Assembly: GCF_019733395.1 (NCBI RefSeq)
Contig: NZ_JAIHOO010000001.1
Coordinates: 558,001-622,000 of the forward strand
Length of the DNA: 64,000 bases
Reading direction: 5' to 3'
Source of the DNA: Lysobacter sp. BMK333-48F3
Lineage (GTDB): Bacteria; Pseudomonadota; Gammaproteobacteria; Xanthomonadales; Xanthomonadaceae
The notes beneath the pieces are model-generated. The model searched no databases and had not been told where the DNA came from. It saw nothing but the letters and a program-made list of their open reading frames with translations. Positions 43,276 to 52,447 of the stretch are shown piece after piece. Positions within the stretch are counted from its first letter, which is position 1. Each line of letters starts with the position of its first letter. Both the position numbers and the translations under genes were made by a program.

Positions 43276-44391
43276 ATGGACATCGGCTATTTCCTTAAGC
43301 TGATGACGGAAAAGAACGCGTCGGACATGTTCCTGACCACCGGCGCGCCGGTCTACATCAAGGTCGAGGGCCGTCTGTACCCGCTCGGCAACACCGGCCT
43401 GCCCGCGGGCATGGTCAAGAAGATCGCCTATTCGCTGATGGATGAGGGCCAGGTTCCGCAGTTCGAGCGCGACCTGGAGCTCAACATGGCCCTGGCCCTG
43501 CCCGACGCCGGCCGCTTCCGCATCAACGTGTTCAAGCAGCGCGGCGAAGTCGGCATGGTCATCCGCGCCATCCGCAGCATCATCCCGAGCATCGAGGAGC
43601 TGCAGCTGCCGCAGGTGCTCAAGAGCATCATCATGGCCCCGCGCGGCCTGGTCCTGATCGTCGGTTCCACCGGTTCGGGCAAGTCGACCACCCTGGCCTC
43701 GATGATCGACCACCGCAACAGCAACACCGCCGGCCACATCCTCACCATCGAGGATCCGATCGAGTACCTGCACAAGCACAAGAAGTCGATCGTCAATCAG
43801 CGCGAGGTCGGCCTGGACACCCACGCCTTCCACAACGCGCTCAAGAACGCGATGCGCGAAGCGCCGGACGTGATCCTGATCGGCGAAATCCTCGACGCCA
43901 CCACCATGGAGGCGGCGATCGCGTTCGCCGAAACCGGCCACCTGTGCCTGGCGACCCTGCACTCCAACAACGCCGACCAGACCCTGGAGCGCATCCTCAA
44001 CTTCTTCCCCGAGGCCGCGCACAAGAACGTGCTGATGAACCTGGCCCTGAACCTCAAGGCGGTGGTCTCGCAGCGCCTGGTGGTCGGCGTCGACGGGCGC
44101 CGCATGCCGGCGGCGGAAGTGCTGATCAACACCCCGCACATCCGCGACCTGATGCGCCGCGGCCAGGTGCACGAGATCAAGCAGGCGATGGAAGAGTCGC
44201 TGGAAGACGGCATGGAGTCGTTCGACCAGTGCCTGTTCCGGCTGTACAAGGAAGGCCGGATCGAGATGGAGGAGGCGCTCAAGGCGGCCGACTCGCGCGA
44301 CGGCCTGGCGCTGAAGTTCCGCCTCTCCGAAGGCGGCAGCGGCGAGCACGACCCCTACGCCGACATGTACGACGCTTCGGCGACGCACTGA
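43276..44391 (+). CDS. pilU: Type IV pilus retraction ATPase, PilU family
   Basis: A 371-residue hexameric secretion-type ATPase helping pilus retraction with PilT. It has Walker A GSTGSGKST (130-138), the Asp box around 'TIEDPIEYLH' (157-166), Walker B 'DVILIGEI' (198-205) and the His box 'AETGHLCLATLHSNNADQTLERI'. The acidic C-terminal extension and 'HLCLATLHSNNA' wording favour PilU over PilT. After GEI the usual Arg is Leu206 (GEILD). No pilT neighbour is in the window. AGGGG precedes the ATG. Confidence 0.9.
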   Translation: MDIGYFLKLMTEKNASDMFLTTGAPVYIKVEGRLYPLGNTGLPAGMVKKIAYSLMDEGQVPQFERDLELNMALALPDAGRFRINVFKQRGEVGMVIRAIRSIIPSIEELQLPQVLKSIIMAPRGLVLIVGSTGSGKSTTLASMIDHRNSNTAGHILTIEDPIEYLHKHKKSIVNQREVGLDTHAFHNALKNAMREAPDVILIGEILDATTMEAAIAFAETGHLCLATLHSNNADQTLERILNFFPEAAHKNVLMNLALNLKAVVSQRLVVGVDGRRMPAAEVLINTPHIRDLMRRGQVHEIKQAMEESLEDGMESFDQCLFRLYKEGRIEMEEALKAADSRDGLALKFRLSEGGSGEHDPYADMYDASATH

Positions 44392-44471
44392 ACCGCCTCG
44401 GCGGGCAGCGGCAGGACCACAGGCCGGCGGTCGCGAGACCGCCGGCTTCGTTTTGCCCGGAACGCGCCGGC

Positions 44472-45131
44472 TCAGGCCGGCCGGTCGGGCTGGTTTTCCG
44501 GGCGCGCGGCCTCGAACGCCGGCAGCGCCAGGCAGGCCTGCTCGATCCTTTGCAGGGTCGGGAACGGCTCCAGCGCCACGCCGAAACGGCGCGCGTTGTA
44601 CATCTGCGGCACCAGGCAGCAATCGGCCAGGCCGGGCGCGTCGCCGGCGCAGAACGCGGTCTCGACGGGGCGCGCGCCGAGCATGGTTTCCAGCACCGCG
44701 AAACCGTCGTGTATCCAGTGCTTGACCCACTCGTCGCGCTCGGGCTGGGGCACGTTCCAGGTGCCGTCCAGGTACTGCAGCACGCGCAGGTTGTTGAGCG
44801 GGTGGATCTCGCAGGCGATGGTCTGGGCGATCGAACGCACCCATTGGCGCTGGCCCGGGTCCTGCGGCAACAGCCGCGCCTGCGGCCAGACCTCGTCGAG
44901 GTACTCCAGGATCGCCAGCGACTGGCTCATGTGCCGCCCGCCGTGCTCCAGCATCGGCACCAGGCCCTGCGGGTTGAGCGCGCGATAGTCGGGCCGGTGC
45001 TGCTCGCCGCCGTCGCGGACCAGGTGCACCGGGACGATGTCGTAGTCCAGCCCCTTCAGATTGAGGCCGATGCGGACGCGGTAGGAGGCGCTGGATCGCC
45101 AGTACGAATAAAGACGCAATTGATCGCTCAC
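44472..45131 (-). CDS. maiA: Maleylacetoacetate isomerase (zeta-class glutathione transferase)
   Basis: A 219-residue GST-fold enzyme isomerising maleylacetoacetate to fumarylacetoacetate in tyrosine/homogentisate breakdown. It has the zeta signature SSASYRVRI (about 12-20) with the catalytic Ser-Ser, 'NPQGLVPMLEHGG' and the C-terminal 'DCCLVPQMYNARRF'. The start is the GTG at 45131; the upstream frame is only an AACGAGT repeat. It follows fahA, with a terminator hairpin and repeat between them. Confidence 0.92.
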   Translation of the reverse strand: MSDQLRLYSYWRSSASYRVRIGLNLKGLDYDIVPVHLVRDGGEQHRPDYRALNPQGLVPMLEHGGRHMSQSLAILEYLDEVWPQARLLPQDPGQRQWVRSIAQTIACEIHPLNNLRVLQYLDGTWNVPQPERDEWVKHWIHDGFAVLETMLGARPVETAFCAGDAPGLADCCLVPQMYNARRFGVALEPFPTLQRIEQACLALPAFEAARPENQPDRPA

Positions 45132-45148
45132 CGGGACTGCCTGGGCTG

Positions 45149-45176
45149 AGGAACGGTTGAAGAGTAACGAGTAAAG
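45149..45176. repeat. AACGAGT-family repeat upstream of maiA
   Basis: GAGGAACGGTTGAAGAGTAA followed by CGAGTAAAGG, similar to the clusters at 11783-11850 and 17655-17742. Confidence 0.55.
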
Positions 45177-45298
45177 GGCGCGCACGGGGTCGCGGCGGCG
45201 CCGGCCTGCGACTCAGGCCCCGTTTCGGCGCGGCCGGCGTCGCGCACCTTGGCCGGCGGCGCTACGGCGGTGGGCGGAAAGCGCGCCGGCGGCACCAA

Positions 45299-45329
45299 CG
45301 AAAACGGGCCGCGCGTGCGGCCCGTTTCG
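45299..45329 (-). terminator. Hairpin terminator of fahA
   Basis: AAACGGGCCGC (45302-45312) pairs with GCGGCCCGTTT (45317-45327) around a GCGT loop. On the - strand the stem is followed by TTCG. Confidence 0.7.
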
Positions 45330-45347
45330 CGGCGCGGCGCCGGGGAA

Positions 45348-46328
45348 TCAGGGCTTTTCGATGCGCTGCTCGATCGCGCCGAAGATGCTGGCGCCGGCGC
45401 GGTCGAGCATTTCGATCCGCACCGTGTCGCCGAAGCTCATGAACGGCGTGACCGGCTTGCCCTGCTCCAGGGTCTCGACGGTGCGGCGCTCGGCGAAGCA
45501 GGACGCGCCCAGCGAGGTGTCCTGGTTGGCGACGGTGCCGGAGCCGACGATGGTGCCGGCCGACAACGGCCGGGTCTTGGCCGCGTGCGCCACCAGTTGG
45601 GCGAAGTTGAACTGCATGTCGACGCCGGCTTCCGGCGCGCCGAACCATTCGCCGTTGATGTGGGTCAGCAGAGCCAGGTGGACCTTGCTGTCCTGCCAGG
45701 CGTCGCCGAGCTCGTCCGGCGTCACGAACACCGGGCTCAGCGCCGAACGCGGCTTGGACTGCAGGAAGCCGAAGCCCTTGGCCAGTTCGTTCGGGATCAG
45801 GTTGCGCAGCGAGACGTCGTTGACCAGGCCGATCAGCTGGATGTGGCCGGCGGCCTGCTCGGCGGTCGCCGCCATCGGCACGTCGTCGGTGACGATCACC
45901 ACTTCGGCTTCCAGGTCGATGCCGTAGTCCTCGCTGACCACCCGCACCGGGTCGCGCGGGCCGTAGAAGCCGGCGCTGACCGCCTGGTACATCAGCGGGT
46001 CGACGTAGAAGCTTTCCGGCACCTCGGCGCCGCGCGCGCGGCGCACGCGCTCGACGTGCGGCAGGTAGGCGCTGCCGTCGACGAATTCGTAGGCGCGCGG
46101 CAACGGCGCGGCCAAGGCGGCGGGATCCAGTTCGAAGGCGCCCTCGGCCTGGCCGGCGTTGAGCCGGTCGGACAGCGCATTGAGCCGCGGCGCGGCGTTG
46201 GACCAGTCCTCCAGCGCGCGCTGCAGGGTATCGGCGATGCCGGCGGCGCGCACGGCGCGGCTCAGGTCGCGCGAGACGACGATCAGCGTGCCGTCGCGGC
46301 CGCCTTCTTTCAGGGATCCGAGTTTCAT
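45348..46328 (-). CDS. fahA: Fumarylacetoacetate hydrolase family protein
   Basis: A 326-residue FAH-family enzyme, the final step of tyrosine catabolism giving fumarate and acetoacetate. The FAH domain (about 95-320) shows 'YGIDLEAEVVIVTDDVP', 'GLVNDVSLRNLI' and 'KPRSALSPVFVTPDELG'-type substrate and metal positions, and ends in 'GDTVRIEMLDRAGASIFG'. It is the long bacterial form with an extra N-terminal domain. The acetoacetate product is the substrate of ScoAB, also in this window. Confidence 0.9.
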   Translation of the reverse strand: MKLGSLKEGGRDGTLIVVSRDLSRAVRAAGIADTLQRALEDWSNAAPRLNALSDRLNAGQAEGAFELDPAALAAPLPRAYEFVDGSAYLPHVERVRRARGAEVPESFYVDPLMYQAVSAGFYGPRDPVRVVSEDYGIDLEAEVVIVTDDVPMAATAEQAAGHIQLIGLVNDVSLRNLIPNELAKGFGFLQSKPRSALSPVFVTPDELGDAWQDSKVHLALLTHINGEWFGAPEAGVDMQFNFAQLVAHAAKTRPLSAGTIVGSGTVANQDTSLGASCFAERRTVETLEQGKPVTPFMSFGDTVRIEMLDRAGASIFGAIEQRIEKP

Positions 46329-46701
46329 CCAGGCCTCGAGGTTCGGTGCAGTCGGGTCGATTGGTTTCAATTGTAACGGATTAGCCGGGCGCTCCGCTGG
46401 CGTCGCGCCCGTCCCGCTCCGGCCGCGATTGTCGCCCGGGCGGGCCCGCCGCCGCCGCCCTGGCCGCAGGGCATCGGCGCTGTCCTTTTCGAATCAATCA
46501 CTTGCGATAAACCGAAAAAAAGTTCGCCGGGCCGTGATGGGACCGCGCCCCTTTCGCCGGTTGTTTGGATCAAGCGCGGCGTGGTCACGCCCGGGTCCAC
46601 CGGGGCAGGCCCAGCCGATGCGGCGGACCGCGCGTCCGCCGCGGCGGTTGAGGGCACGTCCCTCTGCGACCGCGTGAACCCAACCGACAAGGAGTCTTCT
46701 C
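46329..46701. other. Gene-free divergent region between fahA and the M23 gene
   Basis: 373 nt without a convincing gene. About 46490-46535 is notably AT-richer (GATAAACCGAAAAAAAG) and is the likely promoter area for the M23 gene. I could not define -35/-10 boxes or a Clp-like TGTGA-N6-TCACA site. Confidence 0.5.
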
Positions 46702-48678
46702 ATGAAATCGCAGTCTTCCGCTTCCCTGTTCGCTCTGCGCTCGCTGCCGGCCGCGCTGCTGCTCGCCCTGGGCGCCGCCGGCGGCGTCCAGGCCCAGGCC
46801 CTGAACGTCACCGTGTTCAACCCGCTCGAGTCCGGCAAGGTCGTGCTCGAACCGATCGGCCCGGCCAAGGTCGGCGGCGTCATGCAGGGCCGCATCTCGA
46901 TGGGCATGACCCTGCGCAACAACGACACGATGCCGCTCAAGGTCGTCAAGGTCGAAATCCAGGACCAGATCGCCTCCAACTACCTGACCCCGGCCGAGAT
47001 CGCCCCGGGCACCGAAATCGAGTTCTGGAACTGCCGCTGCAACTGGTACAACCCCGACGAGACCGCGCCCAAGATACCGAGCTCGTTTCCGATCGTGATC
47101 AACGCGCCCTACCCGGCCTCGGTCAAGATCGCGGTCTATCTGCAGGGCTACGCCAACCCGGTGGTGAAGACCCTGCCGCTGGCCACCACCACCAACCAGG
47201 GCGGTCCGCTCAACTACGCCGCCCGCGCCAACGACCTGCGCCCGAACGAAGCCTGGCAGACCTCCAGCAACCACCTCGGCAACACCCAGGCGTTCGGCCT
47301 GGACACCAGCGTCGCCGGCTGGAACGGCAGCGCCTGGGACGCCAAGCGCCCGGGCGCTACCTCGACCCAGACCGAAGGCCAGCGCGCCTACGGCCTGCCG
47401 GTGTACGCCATGACCGACGGCACCGTGTGCAGCGCCCTCAACGACTTGCCGGAGTGGAAGAACTTCCCGCGCGTGTCCGACGAACTGGAGCCCGCGCCGG
47501 TGTCGCCGAGCACCGGCAAATACTCCAGCGGCGGCAACTTCCTCAACCTCAAGAACGGCAACGAGATCACCCTGTACGCGCATCTGCAGCCCGGTTCGAT
47601 CCCGGCCGAACTGCTGGTGCCCGGGGCGACGGTCAAGCGCGGCCAGTACCTGGGCAAGGTCGGCTACACCGGCGCCTCCAGCGGTCCGCACCTGCACGTG
47701 CACGTGAGCAAGGAAAGCGGCACAGCGTGCGTCGGCTTCGACAAGCGTCCGCGTCCGATGACCTTCGACGAGATCCAGAGCCTGACCCGGGGCGAAGCCA
47801 CCACGATGGCGGGGCTGGGCAGCATGGACCCCAGCGACTGGACCGCACTGAGCAACCACTCCGCGCCGCATCCCTACAGCCTGATCTATCCCTCCAGCGC
47901 CGCATTTCCGTTCGACGCCGCGGAGAAGGATGAGAAGACCTTCATCGGCGTGTGGCGCCCGAGCAACGCGATCGAGATCCGGATCAACAAGCCCGGCTGG
48001 AGCAGCTTCGTCGCCAAGCGCAACGAACTGGTCGGCGACGGCTTCCGCCTGGAGAACATCGACACCTACCTCGAGAACGGCGACCGCCACTTCGTCGGCG
48101 TGTTCAAGCGCGCCAGCGGCGGCGGCGCGCTGTACAACGCGCCCAGCTGGGAGCAGTTCACCGCGGTGTGGAAGGAGCTCAGCGACGACGGCCAGCGCCT
48201 GGTCGACCTGACCACCTACCTCAGCGGCAGCGAACGCCACTACGTCGGCGTGTTCCGTCCGGGCACCGACCACGCCGGGCTGTGGAGCCACACCGGCTAC
48301 AGCGCCTTCGCCAACCAGCGCGAGATCGCCGAAGGCCTGGGCCTGCGCCTGATCGACATGGAAAGCTTCGACCTCGGCAACGGCCAGCGCCAGTATGTCG
48401 GCGTGTACCGGGCCGGCAGCGACAACACCGAGCTGGCGCGCTCGGCGTCCTGGAGCGAGTTCGTCGCCAAGTGGAAGGAGCTGTCCGCCGCCGGCCAGCG
48501 CCTGATCGACGTCGACAGCTTCGTCGAAGCCGGGGTGCGCAACTACGTCGGCGTGTACCGCGCCGGCGGCGGCGTCAGCGCGCTGGAAGCGGTCAAGGGC
48601 TGGCAGGGGCTGTTCCAGTCGTCGGAGAAGTACGCGACCCAGAACCTGCGCCTGGTGGACGTGCAGGCGATCGAGTAA
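46702..48678 (+). CDS. Secreted M23 peptidase with five C-terminal bacterial tandem repeats
   Basis: A 658-residue exported protein. A Sec signal (1 to about 32) and an N-terminal beta domain (about 33-160) precede an M23 domain (about 180-345) with YAHL (His294) and HLH (330-332). The first zinc pair appears as His191 and Asp201, spaced as in LasA/beta-lytic M23A enzymes rather than HxxxD. Residues 411-658 are five roughly 50-residue repeats (YVGVYR...W..F...W.EL...G.RL.D), like bacterial tandem repeat domain 1. A bacteriolytic endopeptidase is likely. AAGGAG lies 7 nt before the ATG. Confidence 0.85.
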   Translation: MKSQSSASLFALRSLPAALLLALGAAGGVQAQALNVTVFNPLESGKVVLEPIGPAKVGGVMQGRISMGMTLRNNDTMPLKVVKVEIQDQIASNYLTPAEIAPGTEIEFWNCRCNWYNPDETAPKIPSSFPIVINAPYPASVKIAVYLQGYANPVVKTLPLATTTNQGGPLNYAARANDLRPNEAWQTSSNHLGNTQAFGLDTSVAGWNGSAWDAKRPGATSTQTEGQRAYGLPVYAMTDGTVCSALNDLPEWKNFPRVSDELEPAPVSPSTGKYSSGGNFLNLKNGNEITLYAHLQPGSIPAELLVPGATVKRGQYLGKVGYTGASSGPHLHVHVSKESGTACVGFDKRPRPMTFDEIQSLTRGEATTMAGLGSMDPSDWTALSNHSAPHPYSLIYPSSAAFPFDAAEKDEKTFIGVWRPSNAIEIRINKPGWSSFVAKRNELVGDGFRLENIDTYLENGDRHFVGVFKRASGGGALYNAPSWEQFTAVWKELSDDGQRLVDLTTYLSGSERHYVGVFRPGTDHAGLWSHTGYSAFANQREIAEGLGLRLIDMESFDLGNGQRQYVGVYRAGSDNTELARSASWSEFVAKWKELSAAGQRLIDVDSFVEAGVRNYVGVYRAGGGVSALEAVKGWQGLFQSSEKYATQNLRLVDVQAIE

Positions 48679-48699
48679 GCCCGGATCGATGCGTCAACG

Positions 48700-48732
48700 C
48701 GAAACGCCGCCCGCGAGGGCGGCGTTTCGTCG
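48700..48732 (+). terminator. Terminator of the M23 peptidase gene
   Basis: CGAAACGCCGCCC (48700-48712) pairs perfectly with GGGCGGCGTTTCG (48717-48729), with loop GCGA, followed by TCGTTTCGG. Confidence 0.8.
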
Positions 48733-48803
48733 TTTCGGCGACGGCGCATGCGCAGCCGGCACGATGCGTCGGCCCGGCCGGCGCGCGTCGCTGCCGGACC
48801 GAC

Positions 48804-51623
48804 TCAGCGCGCGGCGAGGCCTGCGGCCTTTACCGCGCGCTCCAGCGCATCGACCCGCCGCAGCAATGGCGCGTCGCGGTGCAGTTCCTTGCGCAGCACC
48901 GGCGCGGCGGCATCGAACTGCGCCAACGCCGCCGCGCGATCGCCGCGCGCCAGCAGCGATTCGGCGTACGGAACCCGCGCCTTGGCGGTGAGGATCTGCG
49001 CCTCGCCGTGGTTCCGCGCGCTATCGGCCACCACCTGCGCCCAGCCGGACACCGCGCGTTCGCGCTCGCCGCGGCGTTGCGCCAGCTCCGCGCGCAGCGC
49101 CGGGATCCGCGCCAGCAGGAGATCGTTGTATTCGCCGCGGCCGAGGTCGATCGCATCCAATCCGGTCGCCGCTTCGTCGAGGCGGCCGCTGCTGAGCAGC
49201 CATTCGATCCGGACCAGGTCGGCGATCAGCACCCCGACCCGATCGTCGGCGTAGCGCTCGCGCCACAGCGCGAACGCGCGCTCGACCAGCGGCCGCGCCT
49301 CCTCGCCGCGGCCGGCGCGCGCGAGCAACCGGCCCAGATAGCTTTCCACCCGCAACACGCGCCGCTCCCGAGGATCCAGGTGCTCGCGCCGGATCGACAG
49401 CGCCTCGCGCCACAGCCGTTCGGCTTCGCCGACGTCGCCGCGCTCGTCGGCGAGCGTGGCGGTATTGTGCAGCACCCGCGCATAGTCCAGGCTGCGCGCG
49501 CCGGCCACCTTCGCCATGATCGCCAGCGCGACGCGGTAATGATCGCCGGCGATGCGGTAATCGCCCATGTCCTGGGCGGCGTCGGCGATGTCGACGTGGA
49601 TGTTGGCGACCATGTCGCTCTGCTCGCCGTACAGGTCTCGCGCCAGGCCGAGGTTGTCGGCCAGTTCGCGCCGGGTCTCGGCGAGCCGGCCCTGGCCGAA
49701 CAGCACCTTCGCCAGGTAGAACTGCTGCACCTGAGCGGCGACGCTGTGCGCGCCGCCGGCGCGGGCCAGATCCAGGGCTTCGCGGAACGCGGCCTCGGCG
49801 CGCCCGAGTTCGCCGCGGCGGCGGTACAACTGGCCGAGATTGCCCAGCATCGCCGCGCGCTCCTGCGGCGACTCCCGTATCGCGTGCCTGCGCCGCAACG
49901 CCTGCGATTGCGCGAACGCGGCCGCGGCCAGGTCGTAGCGGCTGTCGGCGACGCGGGCCAGGCCGAGCGCGTCGTAAGCCTCGGCCAGCCCGCGCGCGTC
50001 GGCCTGGCCCTGGCGCAGCGCCAGCGCGCGCTGCGCGGCCGCCACCGCCTGGGCGCCGTACTGGCGCTCGCTGAGCGAACGCGACAGGTCCAGCAGGGCC
50101 TGCGCCGCGCGCTCGGGCTGCGCCACCGCCGGGTCGAGGAACTCGCGCGCGGCGCGATCGAGCAGGGCTTCCGCACGCTGCGGCTGGCCCAGATTGCGGT
50201 AGGCGCGGCCCAGCACCGCGCGCAGGCGGGCGCGGATCGCCGGGGTCTCGTCCAGGCCGTGCTCGATGCGCGCGGCCGAGGCGTCGAGCACCTGGCGCGC
50301 GCTGACGTCCTGGCGCGCACGCGCGCCACGCATGCTCGGGTCGGCGGCGTCGAACGCCGAGACCAGGAATTCGCCGACCTGTTCGGCCACCGCCGCTTCG
50401 CGTTCGGCGCGCGCGCGCTCGGCGCTGACCTGCCAGACGAAACCGGCCGCCAGCGCCAGCACGGCCGCGGTCGCCGTGGCTTCGCGCCAGTGCCGGCGCA
50501 GGTACCGGCTAAAGCTATAGCGCCAACTCGGCGCGCGCGCCGACACCGGGCGCCGGCGCTGGTGGCGCAGGAGATCCTGGGCCAGCGCTTCGACCGAGGA
50601 GTAGCGCAAGCGCGGGTCCAGCGCACAGGCGCGCTGGGCGATGGCGTCGAGATCGCCGCGCAACTTGCCACGCCACGGGCACTGCGGCGAAGCCAGCGCG
50701 CTCGGCGCCGGCACCGCCCGCTCGCGGTCGCCGACGCCGCGGCCGAGCGTGCGGCAGGCCAACAGTTCGGTCAGCAGCACGCCGAGCGCGAACACGTCGC
50801 TGACCACGCTGCCCCGCGCGCCGCCGAGCAGTTCCGGGCTGGCATAAGCCGGCGTGCAGAACGCATTGCCCTGCTCCGGATCGCCCTGCTGCCGATCCAG
50901 CGCCTGGGCGATGCCGAAATCCAGCAGCACCGGCTCGCCGTCCTCGGCCACCAGCACGTTGGCCGGCTTCAGGTCGCAGTGCACGATCAGGCGTTGGTGC
51001 GCGCTTTGCACCGCGCCGCAGATGCGCTCGAACAGGCGCAGGCGTTGCTCGAGGCCGGGCCGGCAGCGTTCGCAGTAGTCGTCCAGCGGCTCGCCCTGCA
51101 CGTACTCCATGACCAGGTACGGCTGGCCGCAGGGCGTGGTGCCGCCGTCGTAGAGTCGGGCGATGTTGGGATGCTGCAGTTCGGCCAGCAGCTGCCGCTC
51201 CGCGGCCAGGCGGCGGGCGAATTCGTCGCGATCGATCCCGATCCGGTAGCGGCCGTCGCCGCGCAGCAGCTTGATCGCGGCTTGCTGGCGGAACAGGCCG
51301 TCGGCGCGTTCGGCCACGAACACCGTGCCCATGCCGCCGCTGGCGACGCGTTCGACCAGCAGCCAGGCGCCGAGCCGGTCTCCGGCGCGCGGCTCGGGCG
51401 CTCCGTCCTGCTCCGTCGCGTCGCCGCCGGCGGCCAACAACGCTTCCAGCGGCCGCGCCACCGCGCCCAGTTCGTCGGTCTGCGCGCCGAGCAGTTGCAG
51501 CGCCTCGTCGATCAAGGCCGGATCCTCGCTCAACCCGGCCAGCGTCTCGCGCCAACGCTGCGGCGGCAGGTCGCAGGCCGCGTCGAACAAACGCCGCAAC
51601 TCCCGCCAACGCTCCGTCTGCAT
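48804..51623 (-). CDS. Hanks-type Ser/Thr protein kinase with TPR sensor region
   Basis: 939 residues. The kinase domain (about 80-355) has glycine loop ASGGMGTVF (94-102), Lys118, HCD in place of HRD (215-217, 'HCDLKPANV'), DFG (235-237) and 'SPELLGG'. One transmembrane helix (about 382-400) leads to a C-terminal region (about 405-930) of tetratricopeptide-like helical repeats, predicted periplasmic. AGGAG lies about 8 nt before the ATG at 51623. It follows the ECF sigma gene in one operon, so it is probably the kinase that switches that sigma factor. Confidence 0.9.
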   Translation of the reverse strand: MQTERWRELRRLFDAACDLPPQRWRETLAGLSEDPALIDEALQLLGAQTDELGAVARPLEALLAAGGDATEQDGAPEPRAGDRLGAWLLVERVASGGMGTVFVAERADGLFRQQAAIKLLRGDGRYRIGIDRDEFARRLAAERQLLAELQHPNIARLYDGGTTPCGQPYLVMEYVQGEPLDDYCERCRPGLEQRLRLFERICGAVQSAHQRLIVHCDLKPANVLVAEDGEPVLLDFGIAQALDRQQGDPEQGNAFCTPAYASPELLGGARGSVVSDVFALGVLLTELLACRTLGRGVGDRERAVPAPSALASPQCPWRGKLRGDLDAIAQRACALDPRLRYSSVEALAQDLLRHQRRRPVSARAPSWRYSFSRYLRRHWREATATAAVLALAAGFVWQVSAERARAEREAAVAEQVGEFLVSAFDAADPSMRGARARQDVSARQVLDASAARIEHGLDETPAIRARLRAVLGRAYRNLGQPQRAEALLDRAAREFLDPAVAQPERAAQALLDLSRSLSERQYGAQAVAAAQRALALRQGQADARGLAEAYDALGLARVADSRYDLAAAAFAQSQALRRRHAIRESPQERAAMLGNLGQLYRRRGELGRAEAAFREALDLARAGGAHSVAAQVQQFYLAKVLFGQGRLAETRRELADNLGLARDLYGEQSDMVANIHVDIADAAQDMGDYRIAGDHYRVALAIMAKVAGARSLDYARVLHNTATLADERGDVGEAERLWREALSIRREHLDPRERRVLRVESYLGRLLARAGRGEEARPLVERAFALWRERYADDRVGVLIADLVRIEWLLSSGRLDEAATGLDAIDLGRGEYNDLLLARIPALRAELAQRRGERERAVSGWAQVVADSARNHGEAQILTAKARVPYAESLLARGDRAAALAQFDAAAPVLRKELHRDAPLLRRVDALERAVKAAGLAAR

Positions 51624-51652
51624 GCACTCTCCTGCGCCGCGCGCGCGGCCGC

Positions 51653-52204
51653 TCAGCTCAGTTGCCGGCTCAACCAGGCGCGGGCGAAGCGCAGGTCGCG
51701 CTCGACCGTGGGCAGCGAAACCTCCAGCACGCAGGCGATCTCGCCCTGGGCCATGCCGCCGAAGTAGGCCATCTCCACCGCGCGCGCCGCGCGCGGATCG
51801 TGTTCGGACAAACGTTGCAGCGCCTCGTGCAAGGCCAGCACGTCCAGCCCGGCGGTGGCGCCGCCGTCGAGGTCGGCGTGCGACAGGGTCAGCATCAGCG
51901 GGTCGGCGCCGCGCTTGTCGGCGGCGCGCGCGCGCGCTTCGTCGACCAGCACCGAACGCATCTTCAATGCGGCCAGGGCGAAGAAATGCGCGCGGTCCTG
52001 CCAGTCGATCTCGCCGCCGAGCAGCCGCATCAGGGCTTCGTTGACCAACGAGGTGACCTGCAGCGTGCGCCCGCCGCCGCGCGCGCGCAGCCGCGCCGCG
52101 GCCATTCCGCGCAGGGTGTCGTAGACCTGCACGAACAGGCGATCGCGCGCGACCGCATCGCCCGCGCGCCAGCCGTGCAGCAAACCGGTCAGATCCTCGC
52201 CCAT
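51653..52204 (-). CDS. ECF sigma factor, kinase-linked (ECF43/Sig-70_X6 type)
   Basis: 183 residues with sigma region 2 (about 22-90: 'LFVQVYDTLRGMAAARLR...TLQVTSLVNEALMRLL') and region 4 (about 125-180: 'RAVEMAYFGGMAQGEIACVLEVSLPTVERDLRFARAWL'). The 'TLQ.TSLVNEA' wording fits the Sig-70_X6 (TIGR02999) group. No anti-sigma gene is present; the kinase gene starts 29 nt downstream. In Xanthomonas citri a comparable ECF-kinase pair (EcfK/PknS) works by phosphorylation and controls type VI secretion. Confidence 0.85.
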   Translation of the reverse strand: MGEDLTGLLHGWRAGDAVARDRLFVQVYDTLRGMAAARLRARGGGRTLQVTSLVNEALMRLLGGEIDWQDRAHFFALAALKMRSVLVDEARARAADKRGADPLMLTLSHADLDGGATAGLDVLALHEALQRLSEHDPRAARAVEMAYFGGMAQGEIACVLEVSLPTVERDLRFARAWLSRQLS

Positions 52205-52447
52205 CCGCGTCCCCCGACGCCGTTCCCCGCGCCCGAGACGGACGCGCACCGAGCATCGCCCAGTCGGCCTGCGCGCCGACGCGACCGGCGCCACGATTTC
52301 GCATCCGCCGTCGCGCGGCGGCGGCGCGCGGCAACCGCCGCATCGCGCGTCGTCCGCCGGCGGCGCAGCGTTTACAGTCTCCGGCTGGCTCCGATGCCGC
52401 CTCGACGGCGCGGGCCGTCCGCTCGAACCGACCCGACGAACCACGCC

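Noticed and set aside
46900..47700. M23 domain as a plain pseudoenzyme because HxxxD is missing
   Set aside because: LasA/beta-lytic enzymes space the His and Asp more widely, and His191/Asp201 could serve, so inactivity cannot be concluded.
47952..51767. A 1271-codon open frame on the + strand
   Set aside because: It crosses the M23 stop, a terminator and the whole kinase gene antisense, with an Arg/Gln-rich low-complexity product.
51624..52343. Kinase frame extended upstream to about 1179 codons
   Set aside because: The extension lies out of frame over the sigma factor gene. ATG 51623 has a good AGGAG and the family-typical start.
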